DNA of 64,000 bases from Microbacterium testaceum (GTDB taxonomy: Bacteria > Actinomycetota > Actinomycetes > Actinomycetales > Microbacteriaceae). Below the pieces are notes generated by a model. The model did not search any database and was not told where the DNA came from. It saw only the letters and a program-made list of their open reading frames with translations. The stretch covers positions 1 through 64,000 of the forward strand of contig NZ_JAJGNJ010000011.1 of NCBI RefSeq assembly GCF_020781835.1, read 5' to 3'. Positions 23,715-32,745 of this stretch are shown here, piece after piece (the first letter of the stretch is position 1; each line of letters opens with the position of its first letter). A program made the position numbers and the translations under genes.

Positions 23715-26411
23715 ATGCCTGAGAACAAACGTACGGCCAGCGGTGCCCTCGGCGGCATCGTCGGCCTCGTCGGCCTGAGCGCGGCCGCCGGCGTCCTCGT
23801 GACCGCGGCAGTGACCCCGGCGATCGCCGTTTCGGGCCTGGCGGCGTCGAGCGCGATCACGATCTTCGACAACATGCCGAGCTACCTGGAGCCTGACCAG
23901 CTCATGCTGCCGACGACGCTGATGGCCGGCGACCAGGTGCTGGCGAAGTTCTACGACCAGAACCGCTCCCCGGTGACGTTCGACCAGATCAACCCGGTCA
24001 TGTACGACGCGATCCTCTCCTCGGAGGACCCGCGCTACTACCAGCACGGCGGCGTCGACCTCATCGGAACCACCCGCGCCCTCCTCAGCAACGCCGCGGG
24101 CGGCGAGACGCAGGGTGGATCCTCGATCAGCCAGCAGTACGTCAAGAACGTGCTCGTCCAGCGCTGCGAGCGGGATGCCCGCGCGGTCGAGGCCACGGAC
24201 GACGAGCCGGCGATGACGCGCGACGAGGCGCTGCAGCAGTGCGCGCTCGAGGCCATCCAGTCCGAGGGCATCGAGGGGTATCAGCGCAAGCTGCAGGAGA
24301 TGCGCTACGCGGTGCAGCTCGAGAAGCAGTACACGAAGGACGAGATCCTGCTCGGCTATTTGAACATCGCCAACTTCGGCGGTGTGACCTACGGCATCGA
24401 TGCCGCGGCCAAGTACTACTTCAACGTGCCCGCATCTCAGCTCAACATCGGTCAGGCCGCGACGCTCGCCGGCATGGTGCAGAACCCCAACCGTTTCCGC
24501 ATCGACCGAGCCGAGGGCTCGATCTTCGACAACGACGGCACGGCGTACAACAAGCAGCCCGACGGTTCCATCGACGACGTCGACCAGAGCACGATCCAGG
24601 CGCTCTACACGCTGCGGGACAACGGCGAGATCTCGCAGGAGCAGCTGGTCGCCGCCGCCGACGGCTACAGCGAGACCAAGGGCCGTCAGCTCTACGTCCT
24701 CAGCCGCATGGAAGCCGACGGCAAGATCACGCACGAGCAGTACGTGCAGTTCGCGATCGAGCCGATCTCGCCCCAGATCACGCCGACCGACCAGGGCTGC
24801 GGATCGTCACGGGCGCCGTACTTCTGCCAGTACGTCGTCTCGACGATCCTCAACGACCCCGCCTTCGGCGCCGAGCCCGACGACCGCGTGCGCGCGCTGC
24901 GCCAGGACGGGCTCACCATCCAGACCACGCTCGACTGGCGAGTGCAGGATGCCGCGCAGGCCACGATGGACGAGAACACGCCGCAGAGCCTCGAGGGGAT
25001 GAAGTTCGGCGCCACTGCGGTGAGCACCGAGGCCAAGACCGGCCGCATCCTCGCGATCGCGCAGAACACCAAGTTCACGCAGGACCCCGACCTCGCGCAG
25101 TCCGACCCGTCGTACAACTCGATCATCTTCGCGGGCGACTCGACCAACGGCGGCTCGATCGGCTTCAACGCCGGTTCCACGTTCAAGCTGTTCACGCTGG
25201 TGGACTGGCTGGAGAAGGGCCACTCCCTGAACGAACAGCTCAACGGTCGACTGCAGCCGGTGCCGAACATGAAGAACTCGTGCCAGGGCGACTGGATCAA
25301 CCAGGGCAACGTGCGCATCAACAACTTCGCCAACAACCCCGGCTACTACGGCACCCCGATGCGGTTCACCCGCGACTCGCTGAACACGGGATACCTCGCC
25401 ATGGCCGCACAGCTGGACCTGTGCGACATCGCCAAGGTCGTCAAGAAGCTCGGCGTCACCACCGGTGACGGCAAAGAGATCCTGATGGCCAACGCCAACG
25501 AGGTCATCGGTAGCGACAACGTCTCCCCGATCGCCATGGCGGGCGCCTTCGCCGCGGTCGCCAACGGCGGCAGCCACTGCCAGCCGAAGGTCATCGACAA
25601 GGTCACGGATGCCGACGGCGCCGAGCGCCCGATCCCGGAGCGCACGTGCGAGACGGTGCTGACCCCCGAGGTCGCCGCGACCGCCGCGTACGCGCTTCAG
25701 GGCGTCATGACCGGCGGCGGCACCGGTCAGTCGGCCAACCCCGGCGACGGCACCCCTGTCATGGGCAAGACCGGTACGCACGAGGGCTTCCAGACCTGGA
25801 TGGTCGAGTCGTCCACGAACGCCACCACCGCCGTGTGGGTGGGCAACTGGGACGGTGACGAAGACCTCTTCGGCCGCTACTCCAACGGGCTCCGTCTGAG
25901 CGACATGCGGTACACCTTGGCGCGTGACGTCCAACGGGCAGCGGACGAGTTCTACGGCGGTGACCGCTTCCCCGACCCCGCGCAGAACCTGCTCCGCACG
26001 GTGCAGCGCGACGTCCCCAACGTCGTCGGCCGCAGCATCGACGAAGCGACCTCGATCCTGGATCGCGCGGGCTTCAACGTGACCGTGGGCGACCCGGTCG
26101 ACGCGGAGGTCGGCGGCGACCGCGTGGCCGAACAGAGCCCGAGCGGGACGGCCGCGGCAGGCTCGACCATCACGATCCGTCCGGGTAACGGGCAGGGCGG
26201 GACGGTTCCCGACGTGACGGGCCAGAACGTCAACGTCGCACGGGCGACGCTGCTCTCGGCCGGCTACGGCACCGTTTCGATCGGCGCCTGTCGCGAGGAG
26301 GAGTCGGCCCCAGCGGAGGGCGAGGTGACGGGGATGAACCCCGCGGCGAACTCCTCCGCGAACAAGAGCACCAACGTCACGCTGGACATCGTCGCGAAGG
26401 ACTGCCCGTGA
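23715..26411 (+). CDS. Bifunctional penicillin-binding protein with PASTA domains
   Basis: An 898-residue class A PBP. An N-terminal membrane segment (about 10-45) is followed by a GT51 transglycosylase domain with SSEDPRYYQHGGVDLIGT (the catalytic glutamate E) and GGSSISQQYVKN. The transpeptidase domain has S488 in the STFK motif (GSTFKLFTL), SLN in RDSLNTGYL, and KTGTHEGF. Two PASTA repeats at the C-terminus (about 765-895) begin VPNVVGRSIDEATSIL and VPDVTGQNVNVARATLL. It polymerises and cross-links peptidoglycan outside the membrane. It overlaps the metallophosphoesterase gene (GTGA), a conserved actinobacterial pair. Confidence 0.95.
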   Translation: MPENKRTASGALGGIVGLVGLSAAAGVLVTAAVTPAIAVSGLAASSAITIFDNMPSYLEPDQLMLPTTLMAGDQVLAKFYDQNRSPVTFDQINPVMYDAILSSEDPRYYQHGGVDLIGTTRALLSNAAGGETQGGSSISQQYVKNVLVQRCERDARAVEATDDEPAMTRDEALQQCALEAIQSEGIEGYQRKLQEMRYAVQLEKQYTKDEILLGYLNIANFGGVTYGIDAAAKYYFNVPASQLNIGQAATLAGMVQNPNRFRIDRAEGSIFDNDGTAYNKQPDGSIDDVDQSTIQALYTLRDNGEISQEQLVAAADGYSETKGRQLYVLSRMEADGKITHEQYVQFAIEPISPQITPTDQGCGSSRAPYFCQYVVSTILNDPAFGAEPDDRVRALRQDGLTIQTTLDWRVQDAAQATMDENTPQSLEGMKFGATAVSTEAKTGRILAIAQNTKFTQDPDLAQSDPSYNSIIFAGDSTNGGSIGFNAGSTFKLFTLVDWLEKGHSLNEQLNGRLQPVPNMKNSCQGDWINQGNVRINNFANNPGYYGTPMRFTRDSLNTGYLAMAAQLDLCDIAKVVKKLGVTTGDGKEILMANANEVIGSDNVSPIAMAGAFAAVANGGSHCQPKVIDKVTDADGAERPIPERTCETVLTPEVAATAAYALQGVMTGGGTGQSANPGDGTPVMGKTGTHEGFQTWMVESSTNATTAVWVGNWDGDEDLFGRYSNGLRLSDMRYTLARDVQRAADEFYGGDRFPDPAQNLLRTVQRDVPNVVGRSIDEATSILDRAGFNVTVGDPVDAEVGGDRVAEQSPSGTAAAGSTITIRPGNGQGGTVPDVTGQNVNVARATLLSAGYGTVSIGACREEESAPAEGEVTGMNPAANSSANKSTNVTLDIVAKDCP

Positions 26412-27331
26412 CGGGTCCTCTCGCAAAGGCCGCCCTCGCGCCCCTCGGGGTCGCGGGGGCGGCCGCTGTCGGCGCCGCGGTGTGGGGAACGGGCATCGAG
26501 AGGTATCTGTTCACCGTCCGCTATCACGCCCTACGGGTGCTCCCCAAAGGCTCCGATGTCGTCCGCGTGCTCCACGTCTCGGACGCCCACATGGCGCCCT
26601 GGCAGCACCGCAAACAGGAATGGATGGCTCGCCTGGCGGAGTTGTCGCCGGACCTCGTCGTCAACACGGGCGACAACCTGGGGCATCGCGACGGACTGAA
26701 GGGCATACGGACGGCTTTTGCGCCGCTGCGCGGGGTGCCCGGGTTCGTCGTCCACGGATCGAATGATTTCCAAGAGCCGTCGCCGCGGAACCCGCTGCGC
26801 TACTTCCTCGGCCCCTCGGGCAACCCGCCCGTGCACAAGCACCTGGACGTCGACGCACTCGACCGCTTCTTCACCGACGACCTCGGCTGGAGCATCCTCG
26901 ACGACACGGCGGTCTCGGTCGACGTGAAGGGTCTGCGGATCACCGCCTTCGGCGTGAACGACGCCCACCGTAACTGGGACAAGCCGGAGCTCATCCCCCC
27001 GGTGCTGTCGACGCTGAGGGATGCCGACCTCACGCTCGGTGTCATGCACGCGCCCTACCGGCGGACGCTCGACCGTTTCATCGACCTCGGTGCCGACGTG
27101 CTGCTGGCCGGGCATACCCACGGCGGGCAGGTGCGGGTGCCGTTCAGCCGCAAGGCGCTCGTGTCCAACTGCGACCTGCCGCTGGATCAGGCACGCGGCT
27201 TGAGTGAGTGGAGCCACGGCGGTCGAACCGTACCGCTCAATGTCAGCGCCGGCCTCGGACACTCGATCTACGCCCCCGTGCGGTTCGCGTGCCGTCCTGA
27301 GGCCACGCTGCTGACGCTGCTGCCGCGCTGA
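26408..27331 (+). CDS. Membrane-linked metallophosphoesterase
   Basis: A 307-residue calcineurin-type phosphoesterase. An N-terminal hydrophobic segment (about 8-25) anchors it. The metal-binding motifs are complete: DAH (HVSDAHMAPW), GDN (VNTGDNLGHRDG), GSND (VHGSNDF), H in VMHAPY and GHTHGGQ. It resembles YkuE/YaeI-type enzymes. GTG start coupled to the PBP gene, which suggests a cell-envelope role. The substrate is unknown. Confidence 0.9.
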   Translation: MTGPLAKAALAPLGVAGAAAVGAAVWGTGIERYLFTVRYHALRVLPKGSDVVRVLHVSDAHMAPWQHRKQEWMARLAELSPDLVVNTGDNLGHRDGLKGIRTAFAPLRGVPGFVVHGSNDFQEPSPRNPLRYFLGPSGNPPVHKHLDVDALDRFFTDDLGWSILDDTAVSVDVKGLRITAFGVNDAHRNWDKPELIPPVLSTLRDADLTLGVMHAPYRRTLDRFIDLGADVLLAGHTHGGQVRVPFSRKALVSNCDLPLDQARGLSEWSHGGRTVPLNVSAGLGHSIYAPVRFACRPEATLLTLLPR

Positions 27332-27445
27332 CCTCTCCTCCCCGGGCTACCGAAGGATCGATCCGTCCACGGGTCGGCCTTTTCGGCCGTCGCGGAGACG
27401 CACCGCAATCGCATGATCGAGTCTCCTCGACCGAAGGGACACTCG

Positions 27446-28963
27446 ATGCACCAACCTTCCCCGCGACGGCGCCGCAACCGACTCGGAGCCCTGGCCCTGA
27501 TCCTCGCGGCCACCGGCATCCTGGCCACGCCCGCGCTCGTCACAGCCCCCGCCCACGCCGCTGAGCGCGGAACCGGCTTCGGCACCTGGGCACCTCTGTC
27601 GTCGACCGGATGGCACGGCTCCATGCGCGTCGGCGACGTTCACACCTATTGCATCCATCCGGGCCTGCCGGTGGCGACGGGCCCCACGACCGACCTGGGC
27701 GTACGGACGGAGGTCGACGGACTCACCGCGCAACAGCTCGCGTCGATCAACCACCTCGTCACCACATACGGCCAGACCGACGACCCGGTGCAGGCGGCGA
27801 GCGTCGGGTGGGCGGTGAAGGCGATCGTCGACCGCGACACGACCCTGCACTCGTGGGGGTACGAAGGCGATTCACTGCGTGAGGCGATCGACTACATCAT
27901 GCGTCGCGCCAGTCCGGAGAATAGCGCGGCTGTCCAGGATCGCGCTGAGCAGTATCTCACCGAGGCAGCCGCGGTCCGCGTGCCCCGTGTGGGAGGTGAG
28001 CTCGAGCTCACCACCGACGCGGACGACCCGACGCGCGGAACCGTCACCGCGGACGTCGACCCGGACGCCGTGGGCGGTCTGCACCTCGATGGTGCCGTCT
28101 TCGCCGACACCGGTTCGGCGGACCGCTCCGAGGTGACGCCGGGTGTGTCCTACCCGATTTTGGCGTCGCCGCCCGCGGGCAACGACGGAAGCCCGTACAC
28201 GGTGACCGCCCGCGGTGCCTTCACGGTTCGGGCGGCGGCGATCCGCTACTTCAGCACTCCCGGCCAGCAGGAGTCGGCTGGCCCGGCCGACCCGGTGCGC
28301 TTCGACCTGACGGCGGAGGATGCCACGGCTCGCCCCGTCCGGTTCTCGCCCCGGGTTCGGACGGAGGCACGGTTGGAGGACGGTCGCTTCGTCGACGAGG
28401 TGACGCTCTCCCCCGGGGAAGGTGTCTGGCCCCGCCATGCCGACGGGACGTTCGTGCAACTGCGCGCCCGGGCGGGCCTCTATCGGACGGGAGCCTTCCC
28501 CGCCGAGTCCGCCGAGATCCCCGCCGGGCTCGAGCCCGTCGCGCATCTCGAGGTCACGACCGACCCTGCCGTCGGCGCCGGAACCTACACGGCGACGACC
28601 GATCAACCGCTCCCCGGCCCCGGTGTGTACACCGCGGTCTGGAGCATCGAGCGCGCCGACCAGGATGCTGCGACCATCCCTCATCTCCCGACGCACTACC
28701 GCTGGGTCGAGCGCTTCGCCACACCCGCGCAGACCGAACAGCTGGTGGCCCCGCCGCCGCCGGCCGATGCCCCGACGCCGACCCCCACGCCGACGCTCGT
28801 CCCACCTCCGGCCGCAGAGCCCCCGGCGACCTCCCTCGCGGTGACCGGCACCACTCAGGCGGCTCTCGCGCCCGCCGGCATTCTCGCCGGATCGAGCATC
28901 GCCGTCGGCATCGCCGTGATTGCGATCGCACGCAGCCGCCGGCGATCGATCGCCCGCGCCTGA
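27446..28963 (+). CDS. Cell-wall-anchored surface protein, thioester-domain-like with LAVTG sorting signal
   Basis: A 505-residue secreted protein. The Sec signal ends APAHA-AE (about residue 36). The N-terminal region has HTYCIHPG and, further on, PVQAASVGWAVKAI. This pairing of a [Y]C[I] cysteine with a Q-x-x-x-x-x-W segment is what thioester (TED) domains use for a Cys-Gln crosslink. Beta-rich repeats follow. A proline/threonine linker then leads to LAVTGT, a hydrophobic helix and a basic tail (RSRRRSIARA), the LAxTG signal recognised by class E sortases. AAGGGA precedes the ATG. No active sortase is in the window. The adhesin role is inferred. Confidence 0.75.
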   Translation: MHQPSPRRRRNRLGALALILAATGILATPALVTAPAHAAERGTGFGTWAPLSSTGWHGSMRVGDVHTYCIHPGLPVATGPTTDLGVRTEVDGLTAQQLASINHLVTTYGQTDDPVQAASVGWAVKAIVDRDTTLHSWGYEGDSLREAIDYIMRRASPENSAAVQDRAEQYLTEAAAVRVPRVGGELELTTDADDPTRGTVTADVDPDAVGGLHLDGAVFADTGSADRSEVTPGVSYPILASPPAGNDGSPYTVTARGAFTVRAAAIRYFSTPGQQESAGPADPVRFDLTAEDATARPVRFSPRVRTEARLEDGRFVDEVTLSPGEGVWPRHADGTFVQLRARAGLYRTGAFPAESAEIPAGLEPVAHLEVTTDPAVGAGTYTATTDQPLPGPGVYTAVWSIERADQDAATIPHLPTHYRWVERFATPAQTEQLVAPPPPADAPTPTPTPTLVPPPAAEPPATSLAVTGTTQAALAPAGILAGSSIAVGIAVIAIARSRRRSIARA

Positions 28964-29121
28964 ACGACCGCACCCGGGGTGGGCGCCCTATCTCGATCGT
29001 GACGCGCTCACCCCGGCGGCTCGACAAGCGACCCGCCCCCGGGTGCTGACGAGCGACGCGCCCGCCCGACGCCCCGGTTCGGAGCACGGCCGCGGACGGG
29101 GTAGACTTGCAGGGTTGGCCA

Positions 29122-29195
29122 CGGGGTGTGGCGCAGCTTGGTAGCGCGCGTCGTTCGGGACGACGAGGCCGCAGGTTCAAATCCTGTCACCCCGA
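29122..29195 (+). tRNA. tRNA-Pro (anticodon CGG)
   Basis: A 74-nt cloverleaf: acceptor CGGGGTG/CACCCCG, D-arm GCGCAGCTTGGTAGCGC, anticodon stem CGTCG/CGACG with loop TTCGGGA (anticodon CGG, reading CCG), and T-arm GCAGG-TTCAAAT-CCTGT. CCA is not encoded. A GTAGACT -10-like box lies about 20 bp upstream. Confidence 0.95.
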
Positions 29196-29200
29196 CCGCA

Positions 29201-29230
29201 GAGAGGCTCCATCTTCGGATGGGGCCTCTC
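29201..29230 (+). terminator. Terminator after tRNA-Pro
   Basis: GAGAGGCTCCATC and GATGGGGCCTCTC pair around a TTCG tetraloop, starting six bases after the tRNA. The stem is very stable with no long T-run. Confidence 0.75.
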
Positions 29231-29270
29231 GTGTACCGAGATACCGACCTCACCCGCCCTCAGGAGCATC

Positions 29271-30044
29271 GTGTCCGACACCTCGCCCCGACTGGTCGCC
29301 TTCGACCTCGATGACACGCTCGCCCCGTCGAAGACGGCGATCGATCCGCGCATCGGCGACCTGCTTCTCGCCTTGGCCGAGCGGGTCGAGGTCGCGATCA
29401 TCTCCGGCGGCCAGCTCCAGCAGTTCAAGACCCAGGTCGTCGAGCGCCTGCCGGAGGCCGCCTCCGACCTGCTGTCGCACCTGCACCTCATGCCCACCTG
29501 CGGGACGCAGTACTACCGCCTCGGTGGCGATGGCATCCAGACCGTCTACGCCCACTCGCTGACCGACGACGAGAAGTCGCGTGCTCTCACGGCGGTCCGC
29601 GAAGAGGCCGAGCGTCTCGGCCTGTGGGAGTCGGAGCCGTGGGGAGACATCCTCGAGGACCGCGGTTCGCAGATCACGTTCTCCGCCCTCGGGCAGAAGG
29701 CCCCGCTCGAAGCGAAGATGGCGTGGGACCCCACGGGCGAGAAGAAGAACAGCCTGCGCGAGGCCGTGGCCGCACGCATCCCCGATCTCGAGGTGCGTTC
29801 GGGCGGATCGACGTCGGTGGACATCACTCACCGCGGCATCGACAAGGCCTACGGGATGCGCCAGCTCGCCGAGGCGACGGGCATCGACCTCGACGACATG
29901 CTCTTCGTCGGCGACCGGCTCGACCCCGATGGAAACGACTACCCCGTGCTCGCCATGGGCGTCGAGTGCCATGCGGTGCACGGCTGGGAGGACACGGCCG
30001 ACTACCTCGAGGCGCTCATCCCGACGCTGCCCGCGCGGGACTGA
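29271..30044 (+). CDS. HAD-IIB phosphatase/phosphomannomutase-like protein
   Basis: A 257-residue HAD-superfamily hydrolase of the Cof/PMM type. Motif I is FDLDDTLAPSK, motif II is in AIISGG, the motif III lysine is in HRGIDKAYGM, and motif IV is FVGDRLDPDGNDYPVL. The cap region (about 85-185) resembles eukaryotic-type phosphomannomutase or sucrose-phosphatase caps. GTG start with AGGAG six bases upstream. It may remove phosphate from a sugar phosphate or act in mannose metabolism. The substrate is not determinable. Confidence 0.85.
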   Translation: MSDTSPRLVAFDLDDTLAPSKTAIDPRIGDLLLALAERVEVAIISGGQLQQFKTQVVERLPEAASDLLSHLHLMPTCGTQYYRLGGDGIQTVYAHSLTDDEKSRALTAVREEAERLGLWESEPWGDILEDRGSQITFSALGQKAPLEAKMAWDPTGEKKNSLREAVAARIPDLEVRSGGSTSVDITHRGIDKAYGMRQLAEATGIDLDDMLFVGDRLDPDGNDYPVLAMGVECHAVHGWEDTADYLEALIPTLPARD

Positions 30045-30056
30045 CCGCCCGCCGAC

Positions 30057-30878
30057 TCACAGGATCTGGCCGATCGGCTCGCGCTTCTCGGCTTGGAAAC
30101 GATCCTCGGTGCGGCCGTACGCCCAGTAGCCCGACAGCGACACCTGGGCGCGCTCGAGTGCCCACGCGGAGAAGAACACCTCGCGCAGCGCTTTCATGGC
30201 CTCGCGCTCCCCGTGTGCGAACACCTGTCCGCGCCCTTGCGGTACCGGCCATGCCGCAACGGCCTCGACCAGGACGCCGGAGGTCCCGGCCGGCACTTCG
30301 CCGCGGTGCAGCCACGCGACCGCCACCCCTTCGGGCGCGGCCAGCGGAACTTCGTCGGCGGCGCCGGCGACCTCGAGGAACGCGACGCCGCGCGCATCGG
30401 GCCCCAGAGCTTCGAGCGCCGCCGCGATGGCGGGCAGCGCCGACTCATCGCCGGCGAACAGATGCCAGGACGCCTCGGCATCGGGGGAATACCCGCCACC
30501 CGGCGAGGAGACGACCATACGATCACCGGGCTGAGCCCGCGCCGCCCAGGGACCGGCGAGCCCCTCCTCGCCATGCACGACGAAGTCGATCACGAGCTCG
30601 TCCCCCTCGGCCGCGCGCACGGTGTACGTACGGGTCACGGGGAAGTCTTCGGGTGCGAGCGTCGCGCGCAGGGCCGCGATGTCGTAGGGAGGCTCCAGAC
30701 CCAACTCCGGCTTCACGAACGTGATCTTCACGTAGCGATCGGTGTGCGGACTCTCGTGGAACGCCGACAGATCGGTCCCCCGCGCGCGCACGCGCACGAG
30801 GTGCGGCGTGAGACGTTCGGTCGAGACGACCTCGAGCACGTGCTGAGGGCGCGGAGGACGCGCGGGACGCTCATTCAT
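30057..30878 (-). CDS. Siderophore-interacting FAD protein (SIP family)
   Basis: A 273-residue ferric-siderophore reductase-type protein. The N-terminal FAD-binding barrel shows HLVRVRARGTDLSAF, YVKITFVKP, and the FAD motif RTYTVRA. The C-terminal SIP domain has WHLFAGDESALPAIAAALE and VFAHGEREAMKALREVFF, ending with SGYWAYGRTEDRFQAEKREPIG. These proteins release iron from siderophores in the cytosol. The ATG overlaps the stop of the GntR-type gene (ATGA), an unusual partner since SIPs are usually under DtxR/Fur-type control. Confidence 0.92.
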   Translation of the reverse strand: MNERPARPPRPQHVLEVVSTERLTPHLVRVRARGTDLSAFHESPHTDRYVKITFVKPELGLEPPYDIAALRATLAPEDFPVTRTYTVRAAEGDELVIDFVVHGEEGLAGPWAARAQPGDRMVVSSPGGGYSPDAEASWHLFAGDESALPAIAAALEALGPDARGVAFLEVAGAADEVPLAAPEGVAVAWLHRGEVPAGTSGVLVEAVAAWPVPQGRGQVFAHGEREAMKALREVFFSAWALERAQVSLSGYWAYGRTEDRFQAEKREPIGQIL

Positions 30879-31612
30879 GCCGCATCCCTCCCGTCGGCGA
30901 CGTTCCGCGCGCGGAGCGCGTCCGCGACCTGCGACGAGTAACCGGAGATATGCGCCCGGATGCGGTCGCGGGCGATGGACGCCTCACCCTCGGCGACCGC
31001 GTCGACGACCGCACGATGCTCGGCCCGCAGCCGTTCGGAGGTCGCGCGCCAATCGTCCAGCAACGCGGCACCCGCTTGCGTGTACGACTCGATCGAGCTG
31101 CGCAGTCCCGCCATCATCGCGGCGATCACGGCGTTGCCCGACGCTTCCGCCAGAGCCTGGTGGAAGCGTGCGTCGAGGGCGAGGAACTCTTCGCGGCGAA
31201 GGCCGTCGGCATCCATGGCATCCAGGATGCCGCGGATCTCCGCGAGGTCGGCGTCGGCACCCGCGAGCGTCTCTGCGACGTCGCACTCGAGCACGATGCG
31301 CGTGCGGACCACGTCGGTGAGCGGGAAGCCGCTGGCCACGACCTGGAGCCGCAGGAAGGCAGCGAGTCCACCCCGAGGGGTCGTCACGATCATCGCGCCC
31401 GACGACGGGCCGGACCCGGTGGCCGTCCGCACGACACCGAGCACCTCAAGCACCCGGATCGCCTCTCGGACACTGGAGCGGCCGACGCCCAGTTGCGCCG
31501 CGAGCTCGCGCTCCGGCGTCAGCCGATCACCGGGCGAGAGTCGTCCCTCCCGCAGGTCGCCCTCGATCCGCTCGAGCACCACCTGCCACGCGCGCAACGC
31601 GGAATCCGCCAC
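30875..31612 (-). CDS. FadR-type GntR regulator
   Basis: A 245-residue protein. The winged HTH (about 10-75) has LREGRLSPGDRLTPERELAAQLGVGRSSVREAIRVLEVLGVVRT. The C-terminal FCD domain has VVRTRIVLECDVAETLAG, LALDARFHQALAEASGN and LRAEHRAVVDAVAEGE, giving the Asp/His set that binds metal in FadR-like FCD domains. A GTG at 31612 is chosen over an ATG two codons upstream because GAAGGGG lies six bases before it. The gene is coupled to the SIP gene. Confidence 0.85.
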   Translation of the reverse strand: MADSALRAWQVVLERIEGDLREGRLSPGDRLTPERELAAQLGVGRSSVREAIRVLEVLGVVRTATGSGPSSGAMIVTTPRGGLAAFLRLQVVASGFPLTDVVRTRIVLECDVAETLAGADADLAEIRGILDAMDADGLRREEFLALDARFHQALAEASGNAVIAAMMAGLRSSIESYTQAGAALLDDWRATSERLRAEHRAVVDAVAEGEASIARDRIRAHISGYSSQVADALRARNVADGRDAA

Positions 31613-31640
31613 GGGCATCCCCTTCGTCGTGTCAGGCGCG

Positions 31641-31659
31641 TGTGTGGCCTGACCACACA
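31641..31659. promoter_or_regulatory. Palindromic operator upstream of the FadR-type regulator
   Basis: TGTGTGG-CCTGA-CCACACA is a perfect 7-bp inverted repeat with a 5-bp spacer, about 29 bp upstream of the regulator's start. It contains the TGGT-like/ACCA-like arms usual for FadR-type proteins, so it is a strong candidate for autoregulation. Confidence 0.65.
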
Positions 31660-31662
31660 ACC

Positions 31663-32706
31663 CTACGCCCGCGGGGAGGAGGCCTCGGCGGGGGTTGCGT
31701 AACCCGCGGGGTTACGGGTCTGCCAGTTCCAGTAGTCGCGACAGGCGTCGTCGATCGTGAATCGCGTGCGCCAGCCGAGCACCTCGGCGGCCTTGGTGGG
31801 GTCGCAGTACGTCGCGGCGACGTCACCCGGCCGGCGGGCGAGGATCCTCTTGGGCAGCTCGTGTCCGACGGCCTTCTCGAACGACGAGACGAGCTCGAGC
31901 ACGCTGACCGGGCGACCCGTGCCGAGGTTGAAGACCTGGTGTCCGGGCTGCGCCTGCTCGAGCGCCACGACGTGCCCCTCGGCGAGGTCCACGACGTGGA
32001 TGTAATCGCGCAGCCCGGTGCCGTCGGGGGTGTCGTAATCGTCGCCGAAGACGCCGATCTCGTCGAGCGTGCCGATCGCGACGCGGGAGACGAACGGCAT
32101 GAGGTTGTTCGGGATGCCGGCCGGGTCTTCACCGATGAGACCGGACGGGTGCGCGCCCACCGGGTTGAAGTACCGCAGCACCGTCACGTTCAGATCGGGG
32201 TTCACGCGCGCGACGTCCGCGAGGACGACCTCGTTCATGCGCTTCGACTTGCTGTACGCGTTCGACAGGTCGACGCTCGTCGTCGACTCTTCCGTGAAGG
32301 GAAGGTCGGCAGGGTCGGAGTACACCGTTCCGGTGCTGGAGAAGACGAAGGATCGGATGCCGCGGGCGATGCCGACGCGCAGCAGCGCGAACGTCGTGTC
32401 GAGGTTGTTGGAGTAGTACTCCAACGGCTTCTGGGTGGACTCCCCCACGGCCTTGAACGCGGCGAGGTGGATGATCGCGTCGATGGGTCCGTGCTCATCG
32501 AACACTGCGGCGACGACGGACTCGTCGGCGGCGTCTCCGACGACCAGCGGTGCGGGCTTGCCCGTGATGCGCTCGACGCGCTCCGCGGCGACGGCGTGCG
32601 TGCCGGAGAGGTCATCGAGGAGGACGACATCGTGGCCGGCATCCAGCAGGGCGACGGCGGTGTGTGCTCCGATGTATCCGGCCCCGCCGGCGAGAAGTAC
32701 GCGCAT
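31663..32706 (-). CDS. galE: UDP-glucose 4-epimerase
   Basis: A 347-residue extended SDR. It has NAD motif GGAGYIGAH at the N-terminus, HLAAFKAVGES, the catalytic SSTGTVY (Ser/Thr) and YSKSK (YxxxK), LRYFNPVGAHPSG, and YIHVVDLAEGHV. It interconverts UDP-glucose and UDP-galactose for cell-wall polysaccharides and the Leloir pathway. No other gal genes are adjacent. The gene lies alone between the regulator and tdk. Confidence 0.95.
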   Translation of the reverse strand: MRVLLAGGAGYIGAHTAVALLDAGHDVVLLDDLSGTHAVAAERVERITGKPAPLVVGDAADESVVAAVFDEHGPIDAIIHLAAFKAVGESTQKPLEYYSNNLDTTFALLRVGIARGIRSFVFSSTGTVYSDPADLPFTEESTTSVDLSNAYSKSKRMNEVVLADVARVNPDLNVTVLRYFNPVGAHPSGLIGEDPAGIPNNLMPFVSRVAIGTLDEIGVFGDDYDTPDGTGLRDYIHVVDLAEGHVVALEQAQPGHQVFNLGTGRPVSVLELVSSFEKAVGHELPKRILARRPGDVAATYCDPTKAAEVLGWRTRFTIDDACRDYWNWQTRNPAGYATPAEASSPRA

Positions 32707-32745
32707 ACGTCCAGGTTATCGGCCGTGACCGACACGCACCGCCGC

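Noticed and set aside
24807..26426. Minus-strand open frame opposite the PBP gene
   Set aside because: Antisense shadow; composition unlike a real protein and the PBP motifs on the plus strand are complete.
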